Shown here in pieces: positions 8,698-17,886 of a stretch of 59,232 bases of DNA (its first letter is position 1; every line of letters begins with the position of its first letter). Under the pieces are notes generated by a model that was given only the letters and a program-made list of their open reading frames with translations, ran no database searches and was not told where the DNA came from. The DNA is from Clostridia bacterium (GTDB taxonomy: Bacteria; Bacillota; Clostridia; Oscillospirales; CAG-272). The position numbers and the translations under genes were made by a program. The stretch spans positions 1 through 59,232 of the forward strand of contig JAFUPC010000083.1 in assembly GCA_017481495.1 (NCBI GenBank), written 5' to 3'.

Positions 8698-10077
8698 ATG
8701 ATTTCAAAAGCACTTCTGGAAGAAGTTCTTGCCTGTGCCATGTCCACGGGCGCGGACTTCGCGGAAATTTTTGCGGAAAACACCCGCACCAATTCCGTGT
8801 ATATGATCGACGGCAAGGTCGACAGCATCACGGACCATACCGTTTCAGGTGTCGGTATCCGCGCACTGCTCGGTGTCCGCTGTGTCAGCGCATCCACCAT
8901 CGACCTGACCCGTGAGGGACTTCTGCGCTGTGCCGCACAGGTCGCCGATGTCATCTCGGACAAGCCGACAGTACTTGACGTTCACTTAACGGAACGCCGC
9001 TTCGGCGACATCCATCCGATCAAACTCGTTCCCGATACTGCCAAGAAGCAGACGAAGATCGACCTGCTCAAAGCCGGCTATTTCGCGGCGAAAAATTACC
9101 ACGAGGACATTTCCCAGGTCACGGCGAACCTGCTCGACGTTGATCACAACATCCTCATCGCCAACTCCGACGGACTTCTGACCGAGGACCGGCAGATCCG
9201 CACCCGCATGGCCGTCTCCGCCATCGCAAGCAAGAACGGCGAAAACCAGTCCGGTTCCGATGCACCCGGCAGACGTATGGGTCTGGAACTGTTCGACATG
9301 ATCTCTCCCGAATCCATCGGCACCGAAGCCGCGCGCTCCGCGATGGTCAACCTGAATGCAGGCTACTGCCCCGCCGGCAAGATGACCGTTGCCATTGAAA
9401 ACGGCTTCGGCGGTGTCATTTTCCACGAAGCGTGCGGTCATTCGCTGGAAGCCACCTCCGTTGCAAAGGGAATGTCTCAGATGGCAGGTAAGCTCGGTCA
9501 GAAGATCGCCAACGAAAAGGTCACCGCCATCGACGACGGCACGATCGCAAACGCATGGGGCTCCTTCAACATCGACGACGAGGGCAACCCGTCCCAGAAG
9601 AAGATCCTCATCGAAAACGGCATTCTGAAATCGTATATGATCGACAAGCTGAACGGCCGCCGCATGGGCATGGAAGCCAACGGCTCCTCCCGCCGTCAGT
9701 CCTACGAATATGATCCCACTTCCCGTATGTCCAACACCTATATTGCTGCCGGAAACGACAGAAACGAGGACATCATCTCCTCCATCGAATACGGTCTGTA
9801 CGCAAAGAAAATGGGCGGCGGCTCCGTCAACCCGGTCACGGGCGCATTCAACTTTGCGGTAAGCGAGGGCTATCTCATCCGGAACGGCAAGATCTGTGAA
9901 CCCGTCCGCGGCGCATCCCTCATCGGCACCGGCTCCGAGATTCTGCAGAACATCGACATGGTCGGCACCGATATGGCAACCGGTCAGGGAATGTGCGGCT
10001 CTGCCTCCGGTTCCATCCCAACGGACGTTGGTCAGCCGCTCATCCGTGTCAGCGAAATCACCGTCGGCGGCAGATAA
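8698..10077 (+). CDS. tldD: TldD-type metalloprotease subunit
   Basis: TldD/PmbA family protein of 459 residues. In characterised systems TldD and TldE (PmbA) form a heterodimer that unfolds and degrades peptides, for example trimming antitoxins or ribosomal peptide precursors. TldD carries the active site, and here HEACGH (HExxxH) is present at residues 243–248, followed by the C-terminal MCGSASG segment that in the family contains a conserved Cys. The partner follows 24 nt downstream, after GAAAGGAG. No RiPP precursor or toxin–antitoxin gene is visible nearby, so the pair is likely a general housekeeping protease. Confidence 0.92.
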   Translation: MISKALLEEVLACAMSTGADFAEIFAENTRTNSVYMIDGKVDSITDHTVSGVGIRALLGVRCVSASTIDLTREGLLRCAAQVADVISDKPTVLDVHLTERRFGDIHPIKLVPDTAKKQTKIDLLKAGYFAAKNYHEDISQVTANLLDVDHNILIANSDGLLTEDRQIRTRMAVSAIASKNGENQSGSDAPGRRMGLELFDMISPESIGTEAARSAMVNLNAGYCPAGKMTVAIENGFGGVIFHEACGHSLEATSVAKGMSQMAGKLGQKIANEKVTAIDDGTIANAWGSFNIDDEGNPSQKKILIENGILKSYMIDKLNGRRMGMEANGSSRRQSYEYDPTSRMSNTYIAAGNDRNEDIISSIEYGLYAKKMGGGSVNPVTGAFNFAVSEGYLIRNGKICEPVRGASLIGTGSEILQNIDMVGTDMATGQGMCGSASGSIPTDVGQPLIRVSEITVGGR

Positions 10078-10101
10078 GTGTACGAAAGGAGCGAATGATT
10101 C

Positions 10102-11457
10102 ATGGAAAGATTTGATTTACTGAAAAACATCATCAAGACTTCCTCCGAAGCGCGCGGCATCACCGAATACGAGCTGTACTATTCCGAGGATGCCAGCATC
10201 AGCGCGGAGACCTACCGCGACGAGATCAGCGCCTTTTCCTCCTCTGTCGGCGGAATGCTTCTGTACCGCTGCATCGTGGACGGAAAGATCGGCTACGCTT
10301 CCACCGAAGCACTCGACGAAGCGGAAATGGACGCACTGGTCGCCCGTGCCGCCGTCAACGCCGCCTGCATTGAAAAGGACGAAGAAGCCATCATCTTCGG
10401 CGGCGCAACAAAGGAAGACTATCACACCGTCCCCGCGGTGCAGTTTACAATGCCCACCGCCGCCGTTATCCGCGATGAGGCGATGAAGTGCCGCGACATC
10501 ATTTATGCGGCAGACAAGCGCATGGCGGACGGTACCGAATGCGGTGCGTTTGCCGGACAGTCCACGGTCAGACTGTTCAACTCGAAAGGCTTGGATCTTG
10601 GCATTTCCGTCGGCAACTGCGGCGAATATTTGCAGGCACTGCTCGACAACGGCGAGGAAAAGCAGTACGATTACGATTTCCTTTACAATCACTTCGGTGA
10701 GGACAACCGGGAAGAACTTGTCTCCATCGCGGATAAAGTCGTCGCCGGCGCCGATGCGAAATTCGGTGCGGGCCTTGTCAAAACCGGGAAATACAACGTC
10801 ATTTTCGACCACAAGCAAATGAAAGCGATGCTGTCCACGTTCCTCTCCACGTTCTACGCCGAGAACGCGCAGAAAGGACTCTCCCTGCTCAAAGGAAAGG
10901 TCGGGGAGACGATCGCCGCCGACTGCATCACGATCACCGACAACCCGTTCTATGAAAAGAATCCCATGCAGATTCCCTTTGACGGCGAGGGCGTTCCGAC
11001 ACGGTGCAAGAATGTCATCGAAAACGGCGTTCTGAAAACGCTTCTCTACAATCTGACATCCGCCAAGAAGGACGGCGTGGAGACCACCGGCAACGCATCG
11101 AGAAGTGCGGCTTCCATCGGCACCCGCGCGTATTCGTTCTATATCAATCCGGGCGAGATGACGCGCGACGAGCTGTTTGCAAAAGCAGGAAACGGCATTT
11201 ACGTCACCGAAATGAAAGGCTTCCACGCAGGTGCGAACGCCGTCACGGGCGACTTTTCCATCGAGTCCGCCGGTTTCTTAATCGAGGACGGCAAGATCGG
11301 CGCACCCGTCAAGTCCTTCACCGTCGCCGGAAACTTCTTTGAACTCTTAAAGCAGATCTCCGCCATCGACAATGTGCTGGAAATGAAAGCACCGGGCTTC
11401 TCCCAGATCGGTTCCCCCGACGTGCTGGTTCCCGGGATGTCCATCGCGGGCGAATGA
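10102..11457 (+). CDS. pmbA: TldE/PmbA-type metalloprotease subunit
   Basis: Second subunit of the TldD/TldE protease, 451 residues. It has the family layout but no HExxxH, as expected for the non-catalytic partner. Typical stretches include YYSEDASISAETYRDEI near the N-terminus, GVPTRCKNVIENGVLKTLLY and the C-terminal GTRAYSFYINPGEM and FHAGANAVTGDFSIESAGFLIEDGKI. Those segments build the beta-sandwich that faces TldD. It lies directly downstream of tldD and 33 nt upstream of the alpha-galactosidase, with which it may be co-transcribed. Confidence 0.9.
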   Translation: MERFDLLKNIIKTSSEARGITEYELYYSEDASISAETYRDEISAFSSSVGGMLLYRCIVDGKIGYASTEALDEAEMDALVARAAVNAACIEKDEEAIIFGGATKEDYHTVPAVQFTMPTAAVIRDEAMKCRDIIYAADKRMADGTECGAFAGQSTVRLFNSKGLDLGISVGNCGEYLQALLDNGEEKQYDYDFLYNHFGEDNREELVSIADKVVAGADAKFGAGLVKTGKYNVIFDHKQMKAMLSTFLSTFYAENAQKGLSLLKGKVGETIAADCITITDNPFYEKNPMQIPFDGEGVPTRCKNVIENGVLKTLLYNLTSAKKDGVETTGNASRSAASIGTRAYSFYINPGEMTRDELFAKAGNGIYVTEMKGFHAGANAVTGDFSIESAGFLIEDGKIGAPVKSFTVAGNFFELLKQISAIDNVLEMKAPGFSQIGSPDVLVPGMSIAGE

Positions 11458-11490
11458 GTGTATTGAATTCCAATTTTCTGAGGTAGCATC

Positions 11491-13677
11491 ATGTCTATTA
11501 TCTACAACGAACAAACGAAGAATTTCCAGCTGGATGCAAAGAATTCCAGCTATGTCATCGGCATTTTTGAGGGCGGATACATTCTGCACCTCTACTACGG
11601 CGCAAAGATTCCCGCAGGGGAGGATTTTTCAGGCGAATACTACCGCGGCTATCAGGCATCGTTCATCCCCTACAACAAGGCGGTCAGAGATGCGGGCTAT
11701 CCCGCATTTTATCCCGGCAATGCGCCGATGGAATATCCGACCAACGGTGCGGGCGATTACAGAACCGCGGCACTTGCCATTCTGAACGCGGACGGCAACA
11801 CCGTCACCGACATCCGTTACGAGAGCCATAAGATCTACCGCGGCAAGCCGCGCATCGACGGTCTTCCCTCCCTGTATGCGGATGAGAACAGCGCGGAAAC
11901 GCTGGAGCTGGTCGCACGCGACCCGTACACGAACGCGGTCGTCACACTGTATTACACGGTATTTGACGAACTGGATGCCATCGTTCGCTCGGTCGATATC
12001 AAAAACGACGGCGACAAGGCGTTCAAGGTCGATACCGCCGCATCGCTGTGTCTTGACATCCATTCGATGGATTACGACTGGATCCACCTCTGGGGTCAGC
12101 ACTGCCAGGAACGCGCCCTCTCCATGACGCCGTTGGAACACGGAAATCAGTCCATTTCCTCCAAGCGCGGTGCCTCCGGACACTTCCACAACCCCTTTGC
12201 CGCCCTTGCCACCCACGGCACGGATGAAACGCACGGCGAGGTCTACGCCGTCAATCTGGTTTATTCCGGCAACTTCACGATTTCCGCGGAGGTCGATGCG
12301 GGCTGTACCACACGCCTTGTCGCCGGTATTAATGACCACGATTTTCTGTGGGAGGTTAAGCCCGGCGACAGCTTCCGGACACCGGAATGCGTGCTCGTTT
12401 ATTCGGGTGCGGGACTCGGCGAGATGAGCCGCACGTTCCACCGGCTGTATCTCGACCATCTGATCCCCGAAAAGTGGGCATACACCAAGCGTCCCCTGCT
12501 CATCAACTCCTGGGAAGCGGCTTATTTCAATTTCGACACCGATAAGCTCATCGCGTTTGCGGAACGCGCAAAGGAGCTTGGCATCGAAATGCTTGTCATG
12601 GACGATGGCTGGTTCGGCCGCCGCGACAACGATACCAATTCGCTTGGCGACTGGTATATTTATGAAAAGAAGCTGGATCTGAAGCGTCTGACCGATACCG
12701 TCCACGCAATGGGTCTGAAATTCGGCATCTGGTACGAACCGGAGATGATCAGCCCTGATTCCGACCTGTTCCGCGCCCATCCCGACTGGCACATCCACGT
12801 TCCGGGCAGACCGGAGACCGAGGGCCGTCAGCAATATATCATCGACTTCTCGCGCAAGGATGTCCGCGACAACATCTTTGAACAGATGTCCTCTGTCCTT
12901 GACAATTATGACATTGACTATGTCAAGTGGGACTTCAACCGCAACATGACCGAAGCCGGCTCCGCCCTGCTCGATGCCGAGCACGGACTGGAATTCTACC
13001 ACCGCTATATGCTCGGTCTGTACGAGTTCCTTGAAAAATTCGTCAAGAAATATCCTGATCTGCTTCTGGAAAGCTGCTCCGGCGGCGGCGGACGCTTCGA
13101 TGCGGGCTGGCTTGCGTATTCTCCGCAGGTCTGGGCATCCGACAACACGAATCCCATCGACCGCTGCCGCATCCAGTACGGCACATCCCTATGCTATCCG
13201 GCATCCACGATGGGCGCGCACGTCTCCCACCGGGACAACATTTCCGACTACAATATGCGCGGCTGTGTTGCAATGGCAGGCACGTTCGGTTATGAAATGG
13301 ACCCCAGAACCTTCTCCGAGGAGGAAAAGGCACTCGTCAAGCAGCAGGTCGCAAACTATCACAAGTATTACGATACCATCCACTATGGTGATCTGTACCG
13401 CATCGTTTCCCCGTATGACGGAAATCAGAGCCGTTCCATCTGGAGTTATGTTTCCCGCGACAAGAAGCAGGCGCTTCTGACCGTTGCAACATTCCAGCGC
13501 GTGTTCAACCAGAACCTGTTCGTCCGGATGCAGGGTCTTGACCCCGAGAAGACCTACTTCTGCGAAGCGCTGAATCTCCGTGCGTCCGGCGCACGCCTGA
13601 TGAATGCCGGCATCAACCTCTGCGACCAGCTGCGCCAGATCGGTCAGGCAAAGGAATTTTTCTTTGAAGAAGTTTGA
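11491..13677 (+). CDS. GH36 alpha-galactosidase
   Basis: Retaining alpha-galactosidase of glycoside hydrolase family 36, 728 residues, the normal length. The layout is an N-terminal beta-supersandwich, a (beta/alpha)8 barrel from about residue 330, and a C-terminal beta-domain. The nucleophile is Asp481 in DYVKWDFNRN and the acid/base is Asp551 in ASDNTNPIDR. VMDDGWFGRR, GIWYEPEM and LLESCSGGGGRFDAG are also diagnostic. There is no signal peptide, so it acts in the cytoplasm on imported melibiose- or raffinose-type oligosaccharides. GAGG 9 nt before the ATG supports the start. No transporter gene is adjacent. Confidence 0.95.
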   Translation: MSIIYNEQTKNFQLDAKNSSYVIGIFEGGYILHLYYGAKIPAGEDFSGEYYRGYQASFIPYNKAVRDAGYPAFYPGNAPMEYPTNGAGDYRTAALAILNADGNTVTDIRYESHKIYRGKPRIDGLPSLYADENSAETLELVARDPYTNAVVTLYYTVFDELDAIVRSVDIKNDGDKAFKVDTAASLCLDIHSMDYDWIHLWGQHCQERALSMTPLEHGNQSISSKRGASGHFHNPFAALATHGTDETHGEVYAVNLVYSGNFTISAEVDAGCTTRLVAGINDHDFLWEVKPGDSFRTPECVLVYSGAGLGEMSRTFHRLYLDHLIPEKWAYTKRPLLINSWEAAYFNFDTDKLIAFAERAKELGIEMLVMDDGWFGRRDNDTNSLGDWYIYEKKLDLKRLTDTVHAMGLKFGIWYEPEMISPDSDLFRAHPDWHIHVPGRPETEGRQQYIIDFSRKDVRDNIFEQMSSVLDNYDIDYVKWDFNRNMTEAGSALLDAEHGLEFYHRYMLGLYEFLEKFVKKYPDLLLESCSGGGGRFDAGWLAYSPQVWASDNTNPIDRCRIQYGTSLCYPASTMGAHVSHRDNISDYNMRGCVAMAGTFGYEMDPRTFSEEEKALVKQQVANYHKYYDTIHYGDLYRIVSPYDGNQSRSIWSYVSRDKKQALLTVATFQRVFNQNLFVRMQGLDPEKTYFCEALNLRASGARLMNAGINLCDQLRQIGQAKEFFFEEV

Positions 13678-13890
13678 AAATAAATCGGACATTCCGTATC
13701 GTGCGCTGACCTCGGTTTCATAAAACCTTGATGCGACACCGGGTGCCGCACGGCGGCAAGTCTGAGCGATAACACTTCCCTCTCCTGTTTTCCGTATTTT
13801 CTTCTTTGGTCTGACATCATTGGTTTCTGCGCGGAAAGCAGGAATTTCGATGATACCAAATGCAAAAAATATAACAAAAAGGAGAAAGCA

Positions 13891-15267
13891 ATGTATTCGT
13901 ATTCCGATATTACCCCTTATATTCAGAAAATGGCAGATGTTTCTCAGAAGAACAACGCCATCCGCCCGGAAATGTACAACGAACACCATGTGTTCCGCGG
14001 ACTGCGTGACATGGACGGCAACGGTGTCGTCACGGGTCTTACCGAAATTTCGCGTATCAAGGCAAAGGAAATCGCGCCCGACGGAACCGAGATTCCGTGC
14101 GAGGGTCAGCTTTACTACCGCGGCTACAACGTGCGTGACCTTGTGAACGGCTTCATGCGCGACCACCGGTTCGGCTTTGAAGAGACCGTGTATCTGCTTC
14201 TGTTTTCGGAGCTTCCGGACGAAAAACAGCTGAATACATTTTCCAGGGTACTCGGCGAATACCGTTCCCTGCCGACCTCCTTTGTCCGCGATATGATATT
14301 GAAGGCACCGGGGCGCGATATGATGAATGTCCTGTCCCGCAGTGTATTGGCACTGTATGCCTATGACGACAATCCCGATGACATTTCCATTCCGAATGTC
14401 CTGCGGCAGTGCCTTCAGCTCATCGCGGTCTTCCCGATGCTGGCGGTCTACGGCTACCAGTCCTTTCAGCATTACCATCTCGGAAAAAGTCTGTTCATCC
14501 ACCTGCCCGTCCCCGGAAAATCCACGGCGGAGAGTCTGCTCGGCATTCTGAGAGAGGACGGCGCATATACTGCGCTGGAAGCAAGTGTTCTCGATCTTGC
14601 TTTGGTTCTCCATGCCGAACACGGCGGCGGCAACAATTCCACATTCACCACCCATGTCGTGACCTCTTCCGGCACCGATACGTATTCGGCGATCGCGGCG
14701 GCACTCGGTTCCTTAAAGGGCCCGCGCCACGGCGGTGCGAACGTCAAGGTCGTCGGAATGTTCGACGATCTCCGCGCGGCGGTTTCCGACCCGGGCGATG
14801 AGGGTGCGGTGCGGGATTATCTTGTCCGTCTTCTGAACCGGGAGGCGTTCGACCGTGCCGGTCTGATCTACGGTATGGGTCATGCGGTGTATTCCAAATC
14901 CGACCCCCGCGCCGACATCCTGCGTGTCTGCGCCGGTGAGCTTGCCGCCGAAAAGGGGTGCGAGGAGGAATATGCGCTGTATGAAACCGTTGCCCGTCTT
15001 GCACCGGAGGTCATCGCGGAAAAGCGGAAGATGTACAAAGGCGTTTCCGCAAACGTGGACTTTTATTCCGGTATGATCTACCGGATGCTGGGACTGCCGA
15101 ACGAGCTGTTCACGCCGCTGTTCGCCGTATCCAGAATTGCAGGCTGGAGCGCACACAGAATCGAAGAAATCCAGAATGCGGGTAAGATCATCCGACCCGC
15201 ATATATCAGTGTCAAACCCGAAAGGAGTTACCAGAGTCTTTATGAGCGAACAAGAAAACCGCAGTAA
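13891..15267 (+). CDS. gltA: Citrate synthase
   Basis: Condenses acetyl-CoA and oxaloacetate to citrate. At 458 residues it is of the longer type found in Clostridia and Bacteroidota. The catalytic triad is complete: His280 in GPRHGGAN, His331 in GMGHAVY and Asp390 in NVDFYSG. HAEHGGGNNSTFTTHV is the usual substrate-binding segment. In an anaerobe with no other TCA gene nearby its likely role is glutamate biosynthesis. An AAAAGGAG lies 7 nt before the ATG. The 213 nt upstream (13678–13890) contain no gene I can recognise. The next gene starts inside its 3' end. Confidence 0.93.
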   Translation: MYSYSDITPYIQKMADVSQKNNAIRPEMYNEHHVFRGLRDMDGNGVVTGLTEISRIKAKEIAPDGTEIPCEGQLYYRGYNVRDLVNGFMRDHRFGFEETVYLLLFSELPDEKQLNTFSRVLGEYRSLPTSFVRDMILKAPGRDMMNVLSRSVLALYAYDDNPDDISIPNVLRQCLQLIAVFPMLAVYGYQSFQHYHLGKSLFIHLPVPGKSTAESLLGILREDGAYTALEASVLDLALVLHAEHGGGNNSTFTTHVVTSSGTDTYSAIAAALGSLKGPRHGGANVKVVGMFDDLRAAVSDPGDEGAVRDYLVRLLNREAFDRAGLIYGMGHAVYSKSDPRADILRVCAGELAAEKGCEEEYALYETVARLAPEVIAEKRKMYKGVSANVDFYSGMIYRMLGLPNELFTPLFAVSRIAGWSAHRIEEIQNAGKIIRPAYISVKPERSYQSLYERTRKPQ

Positions 15268-15814
15268 GCGGCTTTTGCCCCTGTTTCTGACCTTTATGAA
15301 AATCGGCGGCTTTACCTTCGGCGGCGGATATGCGATGATCCCGCTGATCCAGAAGGAAACCGTTGAAAATAAAAAATGGATCTCCGATGACGATATTCTC
15401 GAGATCATTGCCATCGCCGAATCTACCCCCGGCCCCATCGCCATCAACTCCGCGACATTCGTCGGTTACCGCACCGCGGGTGTTCTCGGCGCAATGCTCG
15501 CAACGCTCGGCGTTGTCTTGCCGTCGTTCGTCGTCATTACGCTGATCTCGTTTGTGCTGACGCAGTTCCAGGAGCTGCGTGCGGTGCAGTATGCGTTCTA
15601 CGGCATCCGCGCAGGCGTGCTTGCGCTGATCGTCAAGGCGTTTGTGTCCATGTACAAAAAATGCCCCAAGGGGATCGTTTCCTACATCGTCATGGTGTTT
15701 GCCTTTGTCTGTGCGGCGATCTTTGACTTAAACGTCATGGTCGTCATCATCTGCAGTGCCGTGTTCGGTCTCATCACCACGCTTGTAAACAAACGGAGGC
15801 TTGACCAAAAATGA
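15242..15814 (+). CDS. Chromate transporter family protein, first half of a pair
   Basis: A 190-residue integral membrane protein of the CHR family in its short-chain form, which works as a pair of homologous half-transporters. The signature is GGFTFGGGYAMIPLI near residue 22, followed by AIAESTPGPIAINSATFVGY, with about six hydrophobic segments. Real substrates in anaerobes are unknown; chromate or sulfate export is the textbook role. The ATG lies 26 nt inside the end of gltA, with AAAGGAG about 14 nt upstream. The second half overlaps its stop by 4 nt. Confidence 0.85.
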   Translation: MSEQENRSKRLLPLFLTFMKIGGFTFGGGYAMIPLIQKETVENKKWISDDDILEIIAIAESTPGPIAINSATFVGYRTAGVLGAMLATLGVVLPSFVVITLISFVLTQFQELRAVQYAFYGIRAGVLALIVKAFVSMYKKCPKGIVSYIVMVFAFVCAAIFDLNVMVVIICSAVFGLITTLVNKRRLDQK

Positions 15815-16386
15815 TCTACTTTGAATTGTTTTATACGTTCTTCCTCATCGGTGCGTTCACGTTCGGCGGCGGTTATGCGATGCTTCCGCTCATCCAGGCG
15901 GAGGTCGAAAACAAAGGCTGGCTTCCCTCCGAGCAGATCGTCAACTTCATCGCCGTCAGCGAATCGACCCCCGGCCCATTTGCCATCAACATTGCAACCT
16001 ATGTCGGTAATCAGATGGGCGGCATTTTCGGTGCGGTTTGCGCAACGCTCGGTGTCGTTCTGCCGTCGTTTATCATCATCCTGATCGTCGCAAAATGCTA
16101 CGATGCGTTCAAGAAATCGACGGTCATTCAGGGCTGTATGTCCGGCCTCAAACCCGCCGCCATCGGTCTGATCGCATCTGCCGTTGTCACCATCGGCACA
16201 ACGGTCTTTTTCCCGGACGGCTACACGACCGCGGTGTTCGGCAGTATTTCTTTCTATATTTCGCTTGTCTTGTTCGCTGTCATGTTGTTTCTGACATTCA
16301 AAAAGAAACTGCATCCGATTCTGATCATCTGCATTTCGGCTGTGGTCGGCATCATTGCAGGGTATGCGCTGAATTTACCGGTTTAA
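15811..16386 (+). CDS. Chromate transporter family protein, second half of a pair
   Basis: A 191-residue membrane protein homologous to the preceding gene (GAFTFGGGYAMLPLI, AVSESTPGPFAINIATYVGN). Short-chain CHR proteins come as tandem pairs that insert with opposite topology and form one transporter. The ATGA overlap with the upstream gene implies coupled translation at equal levels. A strong terminator follows at 16468. Confidence 0.85.
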   Translation: MIYFELFYTFFLIGAFTFGGGYAMLPLIQAEVENKGWLPSEQIVNFIAVSESTPGPFAINIATYVGNQMGGIFGAVCATLGVVLPSFIIILIVAKCYDAFKKSTVIQGCMSGLKPAAIGLIASAVVTIGTTVFFPDGYTTAVFGSISFYISLVLFAVMLFLTFKKKLHPILIICISAVVGIIAGYALNLPV

Positions 16387-16467
16387 TCTTGTAAATATTT
16401 TCACGCATACCGTCAATTCGGGACGGATGTACAAAATCTTTTTCGTATCTCAGCCACATCAATCCCC

Positions 16468-16507
16468 CCCTCTCCGGAGATCATTTTTCCCCGGAGAGGG
16501 CTTTTTT
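16468..16507 (+). terminator. Rho-independent terminator
   Basis: CCCTCTCCGG (16468–16477) and CCGGAGAGGG (16491–16500) form a 10-bp stem with a 13-nt loop, followed by CTTTTTTT. It ends the gltA/chromate-transporter unit. Confidence 0.9.
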
Positions 16508-16528
16508 TCGGAAATTACAGGATACCTC

Positions 16529-16557
16529 TTGACAAACAATACTATGTGTTGTATAAT
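16529..16557 (+). promoter_or_regulatory. Sigma-A-type promoter of the padR operon
   Basis: Consensus TTGACA (16529–16534) and TATAAT (16552–16557) with a 17-nt spacer. ATGTGT occurs once in the spacer and once just after the -10 (about 16544 and 16561). A PadR dimer could bind such repeats, but autoregulation is only a guess. Confidence 0.85.
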
Positions 16558-16582
16558 ATTATGTGTAAGGAGGGAGTGTTCA

Positions 16583-16900
16583 ATGGACAATCAGATGAAA
16601 CGTGGTCTGCTTGACATCTGCGTTCTGGCGGCCATCAAAAACAAGGACTCCTACGGTTATAACATCATCAAGGAGATCACGCCTTATGTCAGCATTTCCG
16701 AGTCCACGCTGTATCCGATCCTCAGACGGCTGGAAGCGGCGAACTGCCTGACGGTTTATTCCGTGGAGCACAACGGGCGGCTCCGCAAGTATTATCATTT
16801 AACCGACATGGGACGGGCAAGACTTGCCGCATTCACGGAGGAATGGAAAGAGATCATGGCAATCTACCAATTTGTAACAAAGGAGACGACGGAACAATGA
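16583..16900 (+). CDS. PadR family transcriptional regulator
   Basis: A 105-residue winged-helix protein: MKRGLLDICVLAAI, DSYGYNIIKEI, the recognition region ISESTLYPILRRLEAAN and the wing HNGRLRKYYHLTDMGRARL are all typical of PadR. The long C-terminal dimerisation helix is short, as in the PadR proteins found upstream of HAAS (DUF1700) genes. AAGGAGGGAG sits about 6 nt before the ATG; the frame is open from 16427. The next gene overlaps its stop by 4 nt. It probably represses its own operon in response to an envelope signal, a role inferred from similar operons. Confidence 0.9.
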   Translation: MDNQMKRGLLDICVLAAIKNKDSYGYNIIKEITPYVSISESTLYPILRRLEAANCLTVYSVEHNGRLRKYYHLTDMGRARLAAFTEEWKEIMAIYQFVTKETTEQ

Positions 16901-17580
16901 CGAAACAGGACTTTCTCACGGCGGTCCGCGCACACGCTGAGGGCTGCGGCTTTATTCCGCATGAGCTTGAGAAACTGCTGGAATATTATTCGGAAATGAT
17001 CGACGAAGCAATGGAAGAGGGCGTGTCCGAGGAGGATGCGGTCGCGGTACTTGGCACATGGTCGGAAATCATCGGGCAGATCAATACCGCCTGCGGCATT
17101 GGCGCGGAAACTGGCACTGACAGCACCGCTTCCGCCAATCACATCCCGGATTCCACCACGAAAACAGAACAGACGGAACTCCCAACGGCGGAGGTGACAT
17201 CCGAGCCGGCTCCGGTGCGCGGTTATATCCGCTTCCCCGTCTGGGCGGTTGTTCTGCTCATCCTCACCTCTCCCGTCTGGGCTTCGCTTGCACTGGCGGC
17301 GTTCATCGTCTTGCTGTCACTGATCATTGTCGCGGGTGCCGTCGTCATCACGGTGCTGGCACTCACGGTCGGCATTGCCGTGGCAGGGGTCGCGTGCATT
17401 CCCGCGGCGTTCGTGCTGTTGTATACGACAGGCGGCGCGGCATTCTCGTTCACCATCGGCGGCGGGCTTCTTTGCATCGGGATTGCCTTGCTCTGCGGAC
17501 TCATGTTCCGCGGACTTGCGTGGCTGTTCAGCGGCATGATGCACTTCATTTTCGGCGGTCTGCGTGCCATTTTCTATTGA
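16897..17580 (+). CDS. HAAS-domain (DUF1700) membrane protein
   Basis: A 227-residue protein with a cytoplasmic alpha-helical HAAS domain (residues ~1–70: FLTAVRAHAEGCG, LEYYSEMIDEAMEEGVSEEDAVAVLG), a Thr/Ser-rich linker and a C-terminal hydrophobic half with about four membrane spans. HAAS domains occur next to PadR and are thought to link the regulator to the membrane. The last ~90 residues are strongly similar to the complete product of the next gene, including the DNA level, so one of them arose by tandem partial duplication. The start overlaps the padR stop (ATGA). Confidence 0.85.
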   Translation: MTKQDFLTAVRAHAEGCGFIPHELEKLLEYYSEMIDEAMEEGVSEEDAVAVLGTWSEIIGQINTACGIGAETGTDSTASANHIPDSTTKTEQTELPTAEVTSEPAPVRGYIRFPVWAVVLLILTSPVWASLALAAFIVLLSLIIVAGAVVITVLALTVGIAVAGVACIPAAFVLLYTTGGAAFSFTIGGGLLCIGIALLCGLMFRGLAWLFSGMMHFIFGGLRAIFY

Positions 17581-17595
17581 CAGGAGGTCTGCAAT

Positions 17596-17862
17596 ATGTT
17601 GAAATTTATGATTACAGGTGTCATTCTGCTTGCGGCACTGATCTGCACCGTCGGCATCACGATGGCGGTGATCGCGTGCATTCCGGCGGCATTCATCGTT
17701 GTGTGTACGACGGGCGGTGCGGCGTTCGCGTTTCTCATCGGCGGCGCGCTTCTGTGCATCGGTGCTGTTCTGCTCACGGTTCTTGTGTTCCGCGGACTTG
17801 CGTGGCTGCTCGGCGGCATCCTGCGTCTGCTTTCCGGCACACCGTCCGGGATATTCCATTGA
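17596..17862 (+). CDS. Small membrane protein, paralogue of the HAAS protein C-terminus
   Basis: An 88-residue, almost wholly hydrophobic protein with two to three membrane spans. It repeats the pattern of the upstream gene (IACIPAAF, TTGGAAF, IGGALLCIG, VFRGLAWLLGG against VACIPAAF, TTGGAAF, IGGGLLCIG, MFRGLAWLFSG). It lacks the HAAS domain and could pair in the membrane with its longer relative. AGGAGG (17582–17587) precedes the ATG. Function unknown. Confidence 0.8.
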   Translation: MLKFMITGVILLAALICTVGITMAVIACIPAAFIVVCTTGGAAFAFLIGGALLCIGAVLLTVLVFRGLAWLLGGILRLLSGTPSGIFH

Positions 17863-17886
17863 TTTGATTCACGGGAGGACAACTAT

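Noticed and set aside
13189..14655. Long minus-strand frame crossing from the alpha-galactosidase into citrate synthase
   Set aside because: It spans two unrelated conserved genes on the other strand and has no RBS.
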